Origin: Waterburya agarophytonicola KI4
Lineage (GTDB): Bacteria; Cyanobacteriota; Cyanobacteriia; Cyanobacteriales; Xenococcaceae
Direction: 5' to 3'
Length of the DNA: 32,432 nucleotides
Assembly: GCF_020640915.1 (NCBI RefSeq)
Contig: NZ_JADWDC010000054.1
Span: forward strand, 1 to 32,432
In this document: piece after piece, positions 15,208 through 24,034 of the stretch
Layout: each line of letters begins with the position of its first letter
Numbering within the stretch: the stretch's first letter is position 1
Position numbers and translations under genes: made by a program
The notes under the pieces: model-generated
Seen by the model: the letters and a program-made list of their open reading frames with translations, nothing else
Database searches by the model: none
Told to the model about the DNA's origin: nothing

Positions 15208-17334
15208 ATGTCAACTTTTGCCTCATTAGAGGAAGCTTTAAAACACTTTTTTGGCTATGATTCTTTTCGCCCTGGGCAAAAAAAAATTATTGAATCTACC
15301 CTACAAAATCAAGATTTATTGACTATTATGCCCACTGGTGGCGGGAAATCTCTGTGTTTTCAGTTGCCCGCTTTAATTAGAAACGGCATCACTATTGTGG
15401 TTTGTCCTTTGATCGCTTTGATGCAAGATCAAGTAGATTCCTTACAGGATAATGGTATCAATGCAGTCTACCTTAATAGTAGCCTGGAATACGAGGAAAG
15501 GCGATCGCGTCAGATTGCTATCTTGGAAAATAAAGTTAAGTTGCTTTATGTTGCTCCCGAACGGCTGTTAAACGAGCGTTTTGCCTTGTTCTTAGAGCGC
15601 GTACAGTCACAGGTTGGTATTGCAGCGATCGCCATCGATGAAGCCCATTGTGTCTCGGAATGGGGACACGATTTTCGTCCTGAATACAGCAAGCTAAAGT
15701 TATTGCGCCAACGTTATCCTCAAATTCCTCTCCAAGCATTAACTGCTACTGCAACCAAAAGGGTACAGCAAGATATTATCCAACAGCTAGGTTTGCGATC
15801 GCCAGATATTCATGTAGCTAGTTTCGATCGACCTAACATTCATTATGAAGTTCAGCCCAAAGATCGTAATATCTATCCCAAAATACTGCGAGAAATTCGC
15901 CAAGCAACAGGGGCGGGTATAATTTATTGTCGCAGTATTAAAAGCGTTACCAAGTTGACTGCCAGACTGCAAAAAGATGGCATTAAAGCTTTACCCTATC
16001 ACGCCCAATTGTCATCTCAAGAACGCAGTCAAAATCAGACAAGTTTTTTGCGGGATGACGTTCGGGTAATTGTCGCTACCGTTGCTTTTGGTATGGGGAT
16101 TAATAAACCCGATGTGCGATTTGTTTTTCATCACGATTTACCAGGTAGCTTAGAAAACTTTTATCAAGAATCTGGGAGGGCTGGTAGAGATGGAGAGCCT
16201 TCTAAATCAATTTTGTACTTTAGTTATGGCGATCGCAAGAAAATTGAGTTTTTTATCGAACAAAAACCCGATCTCAACGAGCAAAAGATCGCCACTCAAC
16301 AACTACGTCAGACGATCGACTATGCCGAAGGAAATGATTGTCGTCGTACAATTATTTTGCGTTATTTTGGCGAAAGATATCCAGGTAATTGTGGCAAATG
16401 CGATAATTGTCTCAATCCCAAACCGATTGAAGATTGGACGGTAGAGGCACAAAAGTTTCTTTCTTGTGTCGCTCGTTGCCAGCAAAAATTCGGTCTAAAT
16501 CATATTGTAGATGTCTTAATTGGTTCGCGAAAGCAAAAGATACATCAATACGGACATCACTTACTATCTACCTATGGTATTGGTAAAGGTAGGACAGCGG
16601 ATGAATGGCGCATGCTGGGTAGATCTTTAATCCATCAAGGCTTAGTGGGGCAAACCACCGATGGTTTTCCTATTTTAAAACTGAACAAACGCAGTTGGGA
16701 AATTTTTCGCAATCAGTTACCAGTAAAAATTGCTGTCGATAGCCACCAAAGTAAAGGGACAATAACTTATAATCCTCGTCAAGCAGAAGCGGAACTTTTA
16801 TTTGAAAAACTGAGAAAACTCCGCAAACAAATAGGCGACAAAAATTCTCTTCCTCCCTACATGATTTTTGCTGATTCTAGTTTGAAATTAATGGCACAAA
16901 TACGTCCTAAGACTATTGTTGAGTTTGGTAACTTGTCGGGGGTAAACGAATATAAAGCACAGCAATATGGCGAGAGTTTTATCTCAGCCATTCTCGAATT
17001 TGATGCACTCCACAAATTACCCGTCAGTCTTCCTTCTAAAAGTGAAATGACTACTCTTCAGTTGTATCAACAGGGTTTAGGAGTAGCAGAAATTGCGCGA
17101 GAAAGAAATATAGCAATATCTACCGTCAACACCCATTTAAGCAATTTGATTGAAATGAATCAGCCAGTTGCGATCGATAAGCTGGTAAAAGCAAATAAAC
17201 AACAGGCAATTATTAAAACTATCGAACAGATAGGAGATACTACTCTTTCTCCGATTAAAGATATTCTAGGGGAAGACTATACCTACGATGAAATAAGATT
17301 AGTACGAGGCTGGTGGCGTAGAGAAAAAAAATAA
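15208..17334 (+). CDS. recQ: ATP-dependent DNA helicase RecQ
   Basis: A 3'-5' superfamily 2 helicase for recombination and fork repair; 708 residues. Order: helicase domain 1 with Walker A TGGGKS (43-48) and DEAH (144-147); the RecQ aromatic-rich loop IDEAHCVSEWGHDFRPEY; domain 2 with ATVAFGMGINKPDVRFV and QESGRAGRDG; zinc-binding RecQ-Ct with Cys378, 395, 398 and 401; a winged-helix RQC (about 405-510); an HRDC domain (about 524-600); then a C-terminal helix-turn-helix domain of the HTH_40 type (about 612-705, with GVAEIARERNIAISTVNTHL). The last domain makes it longer than E. coli RecQ (about 610 residues) and is found in a subset of bacterial RecQ proteins. The ATG at 15208 lies 22 nt after the M23 gene, so co-transcription is likely. 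Confidence 0.96.
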   Translation: MSTFASLEEALKHFFGYDSFRPGQKKIIESTLQNQDLLTIMPTGGGKSLCFQLPALIRNGITIVVCPLIALMQDQVDSLQDNGINAVYLNSSLEYEERRSRQIAILENKVKLLYVAPERLLNERFALFLERVQSQVGIAAIAIDEAHCVSEWGHDFRPEYSKLKLLRQRYPQIPLQALTATATKRVQQDIIQQLGLRSPDIHVASFDRPNIHYEVQPKDRNIYPKILREIRQATGAGIIYCRSIKSVTKLTARLQKDGIKALPYHAQLSSQERSQNQTSFLRDDVRVIVATVAFGMGINKPDVRFVFHHDLPGSLENFYQESGRAGRDGEPSKSILYFSYGDRKKIEFFIEQKPDLNEQKIATQQLRQTIDYAEGNDCRRTIILRYFGERYPGNCGKCDNCLNPKPIEDWTVEAQKFLSCVARCQQKFGLNHIVDVLIGSRKQKIHQYGHHLLSTYGIGKGRTADEWRMLGRSLIHQGLVGQTTDGFPILKLNKRSWEIFRNQLPVKIAVDSHQSKGTITYNPRQAEAELLFEKLRKLRKQIGDKNSLPPYMIFADSSLKLMAQIRPKTIVEFGNLSGVNEYKAQQYGESFISAILEFDALHKLPVSLPSKSEMTTLQLYQQGLGVAEIARERNIAISTVNTHLSNLIEMNQPVAIDKLVKANKQQAIIKTIEQIGDTTLSPIKDILGEDYTYDEIRLVRGWWRREKK

Positions 17335-17398
17335 GCTAGAAAATTAATATGGCTTGCAAAATGTATCGATTGAAGAATGAAAACTTAAAACTCAAAAC

Positions 17399-18496
17399 TC
17401 AACTAGCTTTTTTACGTTTTTTTTCGGCTCGTTTTTCTAAAATAGCAGCACCAATTAGAAAGACAATCGTCAAAGGAATAACACCATAAAGCATAATCGA
17501 ACTATAGAGAGCTAAACTGGGGTGATTTAGAGATTTTAGTATCAAAAAGCAATTATATGCCAAATAATAAAACAAAAATAATGACCCTTCCAAGCGATCT
17601 ATGCGTTTACCAGAATAAAAAATAGGCAGACAAGCAAAAGCAACTGCGATCGCTACTAAAATATCAAATCGAATTACTGTTTGACTGACACCAATCCCAC
17701 TGGGAGATATTGTTCCAGCAATACCTAAGACGGCTAAAATATTAAAAATATTACTGCCCAAAACATTACCCACGGCGATATCTCTTTCTCCTCGAAAACT
17801 AGCCACTACCGAAGTAGCCAACTCTGGCAAAGACGTACCCAAAGCAACAATAGTCAAACCGATCAAAAGTTCGCTAACACGAAATCCTTGAGCAATCTCT
17901 ACCGCCGATTTGACCAACAAACGCGAACCAAAAATCAGTAAGATCGAACCGCCAATCACAAAAATAATATTTTTGATCCATAGCTGAGGAGTAACATCCC
18001 CCGAAAAACCATACTCGTCAGCAAATTCATCTTGTTCTGCACCCTGTTTGCTGCTTTGATAAATTAAAGACAGAGTGTATACTATCCCGCCAATAAACAA
18101 GATAATGCCATCAACCCTAGTTATTTGCCCATCTAAACTAAACATCAACAATAGTAGAGATACACCAATCATAATTGGTACATCAGAACGAATTATTTGC
18201 TTGGTTACTACCAAGGGCGCAACGATGGAAGATAAACCCAAAACTAGAAGAATATTACAAATATTACTCCCCACAACGTTACCAACAGCAATGTCGCTTT
18301 GACTAGAAAAAGTAGACATGATGCTGACAGACATTTCTGGCGCACTCGTACCGTATGCCACAATTGTTAGTCCAATAATTAAGGGAGAAATGCTTAATAC
18401 CGCTGCAATTTTCGATGCGCCCTTAACTAAAAACTCTGCACCAACTACCAATAATACCAATCCTAGTATTAAGGTTAAAAATGTGATCGGATTCAT
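17399..18496 (-). CDS. Calcium/sodium (cation) antiporter, CaCA family
   Basis: A 365-residue inner-membrane exchanger with about ten to eleven hydrophobic helices, resembling the YrbG/K+-dependent Na+/Ca2+ exchanger branch. The two inverted alpha repeats are clear: GTSAPEMSVSIMST (from residue 49) followed by VGNVVGSNICNILLVLG, and GTSLPELATSVVAS (from 220) followed by VGNVLGSNIFNILAVLG. The Glu of each GTSxPE is the ion-binding acid. An acidic cytoplasmic loop (QGAEQDEFADEYGF, about 151-164) separates the halves, and the C-terminus is strongly basic (KRAEKKRKK). It is convergent with recQ. Which ion it carries (Ca2+/H+ or Ca2+/Na+) cannot be read from sequence. Confidence 0.92.
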   Translation of the reverse strand: MNPITFLTLILGLVLLVVGAEFLVKGASKIAAVLSISPLIIGLTIVAYGTSAPEMSVSIMSTFSSQSDIAVGNVVGSNICNILLVLGLSSIVAPLVVTKQIIRSDVPIMIGVSLLLLMFSLDGQITRVDGIILFIGGIVYTLSLIYQSSKQGAEQDEFADEYGFSGDVTPQLWIKNIIFVIGGSILLIFGSRLLVKSAVEIAQGFRVSELLIGLTIVALGTSLPELATSVVASFRGERDIAVGNVLGSNIFNILAVLGIAGTISPSGIGVSQTVIRFDILVAIAVAFACLPIFYSGKRIDRLEGSLFLFYYLAYNCFLILKSLNHPSLALYSSIMLYGVIPLTIVFLIGAAILEKRAEKKRKKAS

Positions 18497-18724
18497 AAAG
18501 ACGTAAAAATAAAAATTTGTTCTATTACCGATTAGATTAATTCAATTGCGATCAAACGTCACAAGTCACTCATAACTTGTAATATCTACTTTATTCACGC
18601 TGGTTGTCAAATCTATTGGTAGTGATGTTTTACAAGTATTTATTCTTTGCTGAAAAATATAATGTATTATTTTAGTATCCAAATAAACTGAAGATTAAAA
18701 TACATCTTAAAAATAGTTGTGCTT

Positions 18725-19258
18725 ATGAAATCTCAATGGTTGGCTTCGTTGATATCTGCAAGCTTAGTAAGTCTATTGTCAGGAGTCAACCTAGCCGAAT
18801 CTCAAGAAACCCAGGAAACCAAATTTATTTGTGGGGCTTGGCGAGAAACACCCATGACTGTGGCTCAAACACCTCGCGGTAACATTCCGATTGTTTACTG
18901 GGTTAGCGACTGGGTAAACGATTCTAGCAGTGATTTAACACCTCAACGCCGATGCGAAACGGTTTCAGAAAATTTTCAACAAGCTTACGATCGCGGAGAA
19001 CTTCAATACATCACTACAGGAGTTAAAAACGGTCAAAACATAGTTTGTGTGGCACAAGAAGAAAATGGACCTTGTGTTTCTCAGCTATTTACTCTTAAGC
19101 CTGGTAGCGATCCGACTGAAAGTGTCAAACAGCTTATGAATATTGGCGATAACTACGCTTCTGATAGTGGCGGGCCTCTATATCAAAGTAGTGGAGCGAA
19201 AAGACTGTATATCAACTTTGAAGATTTTCTTAACCAAGCCAAACAACCTGAACCTTAA
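18725..19258 (+). CDS. COP23-domain protein (circadian oscillating protein family), secreted
   Basis: A 177-residue exported protein. The signal peptide (about residues 1-25) is followed by a domain that resembles COP23, first described as a circadian-oscillating 23-kDa polypeptide in Synechococcus RF-1 and now known as a cyanobacterial family without a biochemical function. Family features are FICGAWRETPMTVAQTPRG, VYWVSDWV, RRCETVSENFQQAYDRGEL and the paired Cys108 and Cys117 in VCVAQEENGPC, which with Cys36 and Cys77 could form two disulfides. I use the ATG at 18725; a GTG two codons earlier is less likely. It heads plus-strand genes facing the kinase and protease row on the other strand. 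Confidence 0.8.
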   Translation: MKSQWLASLISASLVSLLSGVNLAESQETQETKFICGAWRETPMTVAQTPRGNIPIVYWVSDWVNDSSSDLTPQRRCETVSENFQQAYDRGELQYITTGVKNGQNIVCVAQEENGPCVSQLFTLKPGSDPTESVKQLMNIGDNYASDSGGPLYQSSGAKRLYINFEDFLNQAKQPEP

Positions 19259-19401
19259 AGGAAATATTCGTAACAGTATAGTTTAAGTTTGATTAATCTT
19301 TGCTTTTGGACTTGAAAATTATTAAGAATAAACTGTAACCTAATTGAAAGGTCACACCAAATTATTTAGCTTGATCGCATTAACCTAAAGATATATATCT
19401 C

Positions 19402-19770
19402 ATGAAAAAACGTTTTTTGTTACCTCTAGCTTGTTCCCTATTGCTTGTTCCTACTGTTGCCAACGCTTCTGCAACCAGTATCTTAGAAGTGAATAACATC
19501 AAATCTAATGAATCAGGATTTATCTTAGCTGGTTTTTTAGACAGCATTACTGATGTCAAAGAAGGTGTTGAAAGTGTTCGAGATACTATTGATACAACCA
19601 ATGAAACAACCACAGATACCATTGATGCTGCCCATGGAGTTAATGAAGGCGTCGGTAATTCTAAGAAGATTGTTGATGGTGGTGGTGAATCTCAAGAGAG
19701 CGAGGTTATTGAAAATACTGAGGTTATAGAAACTACAGAAGGTCAAGTAGAAAACGGAAGTTCTTTCTAA
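19402..19770 (+). CDS. Small secreted acidic protein of unknown function
   Basis: A 122-residue protein with a textbook signal peptide (MKKRFLLPLACSLLLVPTVA, cleavage near residue 22-24). The mature part is short, very acidic and rich in Thr, Glu, Val and Gly. Residues about 48-80 carry repeated Asp/Thr/Ile-rich helical segments (SITDVKEGVESVRDTIDTTN, then TTTDTIDAAHGVNEGVG), and the end is a run of Glu, Val and Thr. There are no cysteines and no enzyme motif. It is probably flexible or forms an amphipathic helix. It is closed by a strong terminator 76 nt downstream and follows COP23 by 143 nt, so the two may share a transcript. I know no function. Confidence 0.65.
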   Translation: MKKRFLLPLACSLLLVPTVANASATSILEVNNIKSNESGFILAGFLDSITDVKEGVESVRDTIDTTNETTTDTIDAAHGVNEGVGNSKKIVDGGGESQESEVIENTEVIETTEGQVENGSSF

Positions 19771-19846
19771 TAGTTGGTTAATAAACTACTGGAAATTGCT
19801 TTTGAGATAGACACCATTAAATTAAATCAATTGAAGTAATCTAGCA

Positions 19847-19882
19847 AAAAAAAGCGGAATTGGTAATAATTTCGCTTTTTTT
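19847..19882. terminator. Strong bidirectional intrinsic terminator
   Basis: AAAAAAAGCGGAATT pairs over 15 bp (one G-U) with AATTTCGCTTTTTTT across a six-base loop GGTAAT. The flanking A-run and T-run let it work in both directions. It lies between the small secreted acidic protein gene (+) and the end of the kinase and protease row (-), separating the two facing groups. Confidence 0.85.
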
Positions 19883-19914
19883 GTTTTGTAAGCCTTTTTC
19901 ACTAGCTAAATTCT

Positions 19915-20649
19915 TTAAGGAACATACTTACAGGTAGAGTTGAAAGAAAATATATCTTGCCATCTTTCTACCGTATCTACCCCAATTTCAAAGGGAACAG
20001 TTTTACTGCCAAAGTGCATTCTCGCTTTAACATTCTCTACGGGTGCGCTAATCAGTTTACTAGCTACGTCTGCATCTATATCGAAGATACGATGGTTCAT
20101 GTGCCAAATAGATTCTTGCTGAGAATTATCATCCCCTAGATAGCTGTATCTATAACTAATTATTTCAGGGTTGGTTACTCGTGGAGTTAGTTTCACAATA
20201 CGGTTACCAACTCCTATTTCTAAGAGAGTTGGTAAAGTTTCTTCTGGATTAATATCATTCTTGGGAGCAGCTTGGACGATAGTTTCTACATAACAACCAT
20301 CCAAATTACTTCCCCAGATAGAAGCAAAAACTAATTTACCTGGTTTAGTTCGGCTAAAAGGTTGTTTAATTGGGGATAAACTTTCGTCAATACCAAAGCG
20401 ATCGATCACAATTCTGCCATAAGCACTTGCAGATAAATCTAATACTTCAATAACCTTGCTATAGGGCCATCTTTTAATTCCCCAAGGCAAGCTAGAATCG
20501 ATTACCAAATCGTCTTTATCTAGAGTTTCTTCTACTACCTGAGCAGTTGTAATTTGAGGCTTTAACTGCGTCAAAGCTAGACCAACAAAAAAAATTATAA
20601 ATAATAATGCTTTGCTTGGTAAATATTGGCGGATATGAAAAAAATTCAT
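19915..20649 (-). CDS. Secreted protein of unknown function, last gene of the kinase-protease row
   Basis: A 244-residue protein. A basic start and a long hydrophobic segment (about residues 13-30) give a signal peptide or N-terminal anchor with a possible cleavage near TTAQ. The mature part has only two cysteines (119 and 240), far apart, which could bridge the domain. Distinctive runs are SSLPWGIKRWPYSKVIEVLD, KLVFASIWGSNLDGCYVET and ARMHFGSKTVPFEIGVDTVE; predicted secondary structure looks mostly beta. I recognise no family. It starts at the ATG at 20649 (a TTG codon just upstream is not needed). It lies 63 bp downstream of the trypsin-like protease on the same strand, so it is a candidate substrate or partner, by position only. 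Confidence 0.65.
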   Translation of the reverse strand: MNFFHIRQYLPSKALLFIIFFVGLALTQLKPQITTAQVVEETLDKDDLVIDSSLPWGIKRWPYSKVIEVLDLSASAYGRIVIDRFGIDESLSPIKQPFSRTKPGKLVFASIWGSNLDGCYVETIVQAAPKNDINPEETLPTLLEIGVGNRIVKLTPRVTNPEIISYRYSYLGDDNSQQESIWHMNHRIFDIDADVASKLISAPVENVKARMHFGSKTVPFEIGVDTVERWQDIFSFNSTCKYVP

Positions 20650-20712
20650 CAAGTTTATTCTTGTTATTAATCAGAGAGTTGAATGGTTAAGAAAAAATAT
20701 ATTAAGATTATA

Positions 20713-21618
20713 CTACTGGCAGACCACTCCAGAACAAGCTGTACCATTTTCAGAAGTATTGGAATCTGTTGGAGTGCGACGAGGTATCTTTATGATAGTA
20801 GTATCTATTGCCCGATCCATCCGAATGCTGCTTGCCCGTTCAATAAAGGTAACAATTGAAATACCCAAGTTTAGGTCTATTTTTTCAGGGGAATTGCTGG
20901 CTAGCTGACAGTTGCCACTAGTATCGTTTCCCGTCGAACCTACTTTTGGTGGTAGAATACTAGCCTCTCCAGATTCTTCAGCAACACAGTTGTTTTGTTC
21001 TTTAACTTCTTGCTCCGCTAATCCATGTATGCCAATAACTTTGCCCTGAGCATTCAAAACAGGCCCTCCACTCATGCCTCCACGAGTAAAGTTACTATAA
21101 ACCAGATTGTAACCGCTTTGATGCTGAGAATTAATTCCAGTCAGGCTACCTGAGGTAAATTGCGCCCCTCCCTGTATTTCTTGTCCTGCTTTAGGAAATC
21201 CGTTGACATAAATCGGCATTCCAGGGGTAATTCGCTCGGCAACATTTTCAATTAAGGCAGTTTTATACTCGCGATCGCTTTTGAAAGAAATCACTGCCAA
21301 ATCTATACCATCAATATGTCTTATCGTGCTGTTATCTAAAACATAGCTATCCCCATCGGGAGTAAAAATAGTATATCCGTAGTCTAGATATTGAACTACG
21401 TGTTTGGCGGTTAAAACATGGTAGCTATAATCATCTCTAGCAATAATAACTCCCGAACCAAGGTCTTTATTTGCTCCATTATCTATTTCGATCCGAACCG
21501 TAATATTTGTAGCAATTTCGTTGATTTGAGTAGGCTCTAAAGCCCAAACCATTGTAGGATGAGCAACCGAGATCGCGGTTACTAAGGAAGCTCCAAAAAT
21601 ATAAGGATAAAAATTCAT
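20713..21618 (-). CDS. Secreted trypsin-like (S1/HtrA-type) serine protease
   Basis: A 301-residue exported protease. From the chosen ATG (21618) the sequence begins MNFYPYIFGASLVTAISVAH, a normal signal peptide with cleavage after VWA. The frame stays open to 21738, which would overlap the kinase gene and bury the signal, so that start is rejected. The catalytic triad is complete: His73 in VLTAKHVVQ, Asp106 in GIDLAVISF and Ser183 in TRGGMSGGPVLN. There is no PDZ domain, unlike DegP/HtrA. The C-terminal 90 residues contain four to six cysteines (NNCVAEE, SGNCQL, TACSGVVCQ) and are polar, probably a substrate-binding or disulfide-locked tail. It stands between the membrane Ser/Thr kinase and an unknown secreted protein in one row. 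Confidence 0.88.
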   Translation of the reverse strand: MNFYPYIFGASLVTAISVAHPTMVWALEPTQINEIATNITVRIEIDNGANKDLGSGVIIARDDYSYHVLTAKHVVQYLDYGYTIFTPDGDSYVLDNSTIRHIDGIDLAVISFKSDREYKTALIENVAERITPGMPIYVNGFPKAGQEIQGGAQFTSGSLTGINSQHQSGYNLVYSNFTRGGMSGGPVLNAQGKVIGIHGLAEQEVKEQNNCVAEESGEASILPPKVGSTGNDTSGNCQLASNSPEKIDLNLGISIVTFIERASSIRMDRAIDTTIIKIPRRTPTDSNTSENGTACSGVVCQ

Positions 21619-21712
21619 GTAACTAGATTGAAAGTAATTTTTACTATGGTTAGTCTTTAAACCGATCTTAAATCTCTCAAATAAAAGTAAGAAAATAATA
21701 CACTTTCTTTTC

Positions 21713-23023
21713 TTATTTATTGACTTGAGGATTGACAAACATATTATCGAGATTCATTGCTTCATCTACTCGCAGAACTTGAGCCTCTATATCTGCCAAG
21801 GTTGCTTCTGCTTCGTCGTAGATGTTGGCACTGTCGGGAATTGCTTCGAGATCTAGAGTGACATCTTCCAACTGACTTTTTAGCTTTTGTAGTTTTTGCC
21901 AATTGTAAGTGTTCAAATTTTCATCATTAGCTGCTTCTGCTAAGATGGGTTGTGCTCGATCTACTATTTCGTCATAATCTGCTTTAAATTTAATATCTGA
22001 AGAACAATTACCCAAAGTATTACAGACACCGCTCATGTTGGGAGTCAAGAAAAAAAACAAACCGCCAACTATAGCTAAAGCTCCCAAACCGCCCAAAACA
22101 ATCGGATTCTTGCTAGACTTTTTTCGAGGTGGCAAATTAGGATCTATCTCAGTTGGCTTGGGAGGGATATAGGTATTGGGAATAGGGGGAGATAGTTCGT
22201 TTAGTACTTCTTGAGCAGACTGATAGCGATCTCGATGCACATCGGCGGACATTTTATCGATGATGTCAGCCAACTTATCGCTGACGTTGGTATATCTGCG
22301 CCACTGTAACTTATCGTTACTGCTATCGTAAAAATCTCTAGGTTGTTTGCCCGTCAACAAAACCATTGCAGTTACAGCCAAGGCATAAATATCGCTGCTA
22401 GGAAAACAAATTCCCCGACCAATTTGTTCTACTGGAGAAAAGGATTGTTTGCCGACTGTTGTTCCCGCAGTTATCGCACCGCTAGCTACTTGAGTAGCAG
22501 TACGCTGATTAACCACCCCAAAATCAATCAAGATGGGTTTTTCTTCCTTACTGCACAACATGATGTTGTCGGGGCTAATATCTCGATGAATAATATGATT
22601 ATTATGGATATATTGTAAAACTGGTAATAGATCTTTTAATAATTGAGTAACTTCTGCTTCGGTAAAAGTTTGATTTTGTTGTTGTCGTTCTTCAAATAAA
22701 TCGGCATAGGTTTTGCCATCAACAAACTGTTGTACCAAAAACAGCCGATTGTTTTCTTCAAACCAGCCAAAGAATTTAGGTATTTGTCGATGTTCTAGTT
22801 GATTGAGAACTTTTGCTTCCCTTTCAAATAGCTCTCTCGATTTTGCGATCGCCTCTTGATCTTTAGCTTGAGGTACAAATTCTTTGAGTACGCAATATTT
22901 TTCAAAACGCCTTTCATCTTTTACTAGATACGTGCGTCCAAAACCGCCCTGTCCTAAAGTTTTTACGACTTGATAACGCCGATCTACATAAGAACCTGAC
23001 GGAATCTCTGATGGATAGTTCAC
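21713..23023 (-). CDS. Membrane Ser/Thr protein kinase with extracytoplasmic C-terminal domain
   Basis: A 436-residue Hanks-type kinase. Catalytic domain (about 14-275): glycine loop GQGGFGRTY (24-32), ATP-binding Lys47 in VLKEF, catalytic loop HRDISPDNIML (146-156), magnesium site DFG (167-169) and FSPVEQ in the place of the APE motif. The catalytic-loop Lys common in eukaryotic kinases (HRDxK) is Ser150 here, a variant found in some bacterial kinases. A proline-rich juxtamembrane linker (about 280-303) leads to one membrane helix (about 307-326), and about 110 residues lie outside with a Cys pair (334, 340) and helical, acidic repeats. The start is a GTG at 23023. It begins the minus-strand row kinase, protease, secreted protein (95-bp and 63-bp gaps). 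Confidence 0.93.
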   Translation of the reverse strand: MNYPSEIPSGSYVDRRYQVVKTLGQGGFGRTYLVKDERRFEKYCVLKEFVPQAKDQEAIAKSRELFEREAKVLNQLEHRQIPKFFGWFEENNRLFLVQQFVDGKTYADLFEERQQQNQTFTEAEVTQLLKDLLPVLQYIHNNHIIHRDISPDNIMLCSKEEKPILIDFGVVNQRTATQVASGAITAGTTVGKQSFSPVEQIGRGICFPSSDIYALAVTAMVLLTGKQPRDFYDSSNDKLQWRRYTNVSDKLADIIDKMSADVHRDRYQSAQEVLNELSPPIPNTYIPPKPTEIDPNLPPRKKSSKNPIVLGGLGALAIVGGLFFFLTPNMSGVCNTLGNCSSDIKFKADYDEIVDRAQPILAEAANDENLNTYNWQKLQKLKSQLEDVTLDLEAIPDSANIYDEAEATLADIEAQVLRVDEAMNLDNMFVNPQVNK

Positions 23024-23285
23024 ATTTAATACTTCTATTTGAACATTTTTATCTTACATATACATTTTACGTACATATGCCGATAATTCTAATTTATTTG
23101 CCTATTTTTTTTATGTTAAACACTATTAAATATGTTTACGCGATTGTAATGTTTACCCTGTGTCGATTACAAGAAAATTTTAATTGGTAATCATCGATCG
23201 CTTTCATTAAGATTTGGCGACTGCATAATTTCTTATTAAAACTCTGCTTTATGATTGATAAAATTAGTCCTCTCCTCATAAATTA

Positions 23286-23996
23286 ATGACCAAAACCCCT
23301 ACTCCCACAGCAGCAAATATTAAAGCGATCTTCGATCGCATTGCCCCTGTTTACGATCAATTGAACGATCGCCTTAGTTTGGGACAACATCGAATTTGGA
23401 AGTCTATGGCAGTCAAATGGAGCGAAGCAACACCAGGAGATAATGCCCTCGACATTTGCTGTGGTAGTGGAGATTTAGCTTTATTATTAGCCAAAAAAGT
23501 GGGCAATACGGGGAAAGTGACGGGGTTGGATTTTGCCTGCGAACAATTGGCGATCGCGCGATCGCGACAAATGACTAAATGCCCTGGTATTCCGATGGAA
23601 TGGCTAGAAGGAGATGCTCTAGATTTACCCTTTGAGGAAAATCAATTTGATTGTGCCACTATGGGTTATGGATTACGTAATGTAACGAATATTCCCCTAT
23701 CTATGAGGGAATTGTATCGCGTCCTCAAGTCTGGGGCAAAAGCTGCAATATTAGACTTCCATCGCCCCGAGGAAGCCTACATGCAAGGATTTCAACAATG
23801 GTATCTAGATCGTATAGTCGTTCCTACCGCCGAAAATATGGGGATGAAAGAAGAATATGCTTATATCAATCCTAGTGTAGAAAGATTTCCTACGGGTAAA
23901 GAACAGGTTAAACTTGCACTAGCGGCAGGTTTCGATCGAGCTACTCACTATCCATTGATGGGTGGAATGATGGGGATATTAGTTCTAACGAAATAA
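23286..23996 (+). CDS. menG: Demethylphylloquinone/demethylmenaquinone methyltransferase (UbiE/MenG)
   Basis: A 236-residue SAM-dependent methyltransferase. In cyanobacteria this family member methylates 2-phytyl-1,4-naphthoquinone to phylloquinone, the A1 cofactor of photosystem I. The UbiE signature is seen as YDQLNDRLSLGQHRIWK near the N-terminus; the SAM loop is ALDICCGSGDLALLLA (54-69). Later come GLDFACEQLAIAR, EGDALDLPFEENQFDCATMG and GYGLRNVTNIPLSMREL, all conserved. The ATG at 23286 lies 262 bp from the kinase gene, which diverges from it; that gap is AT-rich with no structure I could name. The DUF445 gene follows 38 nt later and is probably co-transcribed. Two HIP1 octamers stand directly next to each other inside the gene (23550-23565). 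Confidence 0.93.
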   Translation: MTKTPTPTAANIKAIFDRIAPVYDQLNDRLSLGQHRIWKSMAVKWSEATPGDNALDICCGSGDLALLLAKKVGNTGKVTGLDFACEQLAIARSRQMTKCPGIPMEWLEGDALDLPFEENQFDCATMGYGLRNVTNIPLSMRELYRVLKSGAKAAILDFHRPEEAYMQGFQQWYLDRIVVPTAENMGMKEEYAYINPSVERFPTGKEQVKLALAAGFDRATHYPLMGGMMGILVLTK

Positions 23997-24034
23997 AATA
24001 AGAATAGAATTAAGTTTCTGCCGATCGTTTTTTA

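Noticed and set aside
16190-16485. Extra genes inside recQ in other frames
   Set aside because: They lie within the zinc-binding region of an intact helicase gene and have no coding support.
21619-21738. N-terminal extension of the trypsin-like protease to 21738
   Set aside because: It overlaps the end of the kinase gene and would bury a normal signal peptide beginning at the ATG at 21618.
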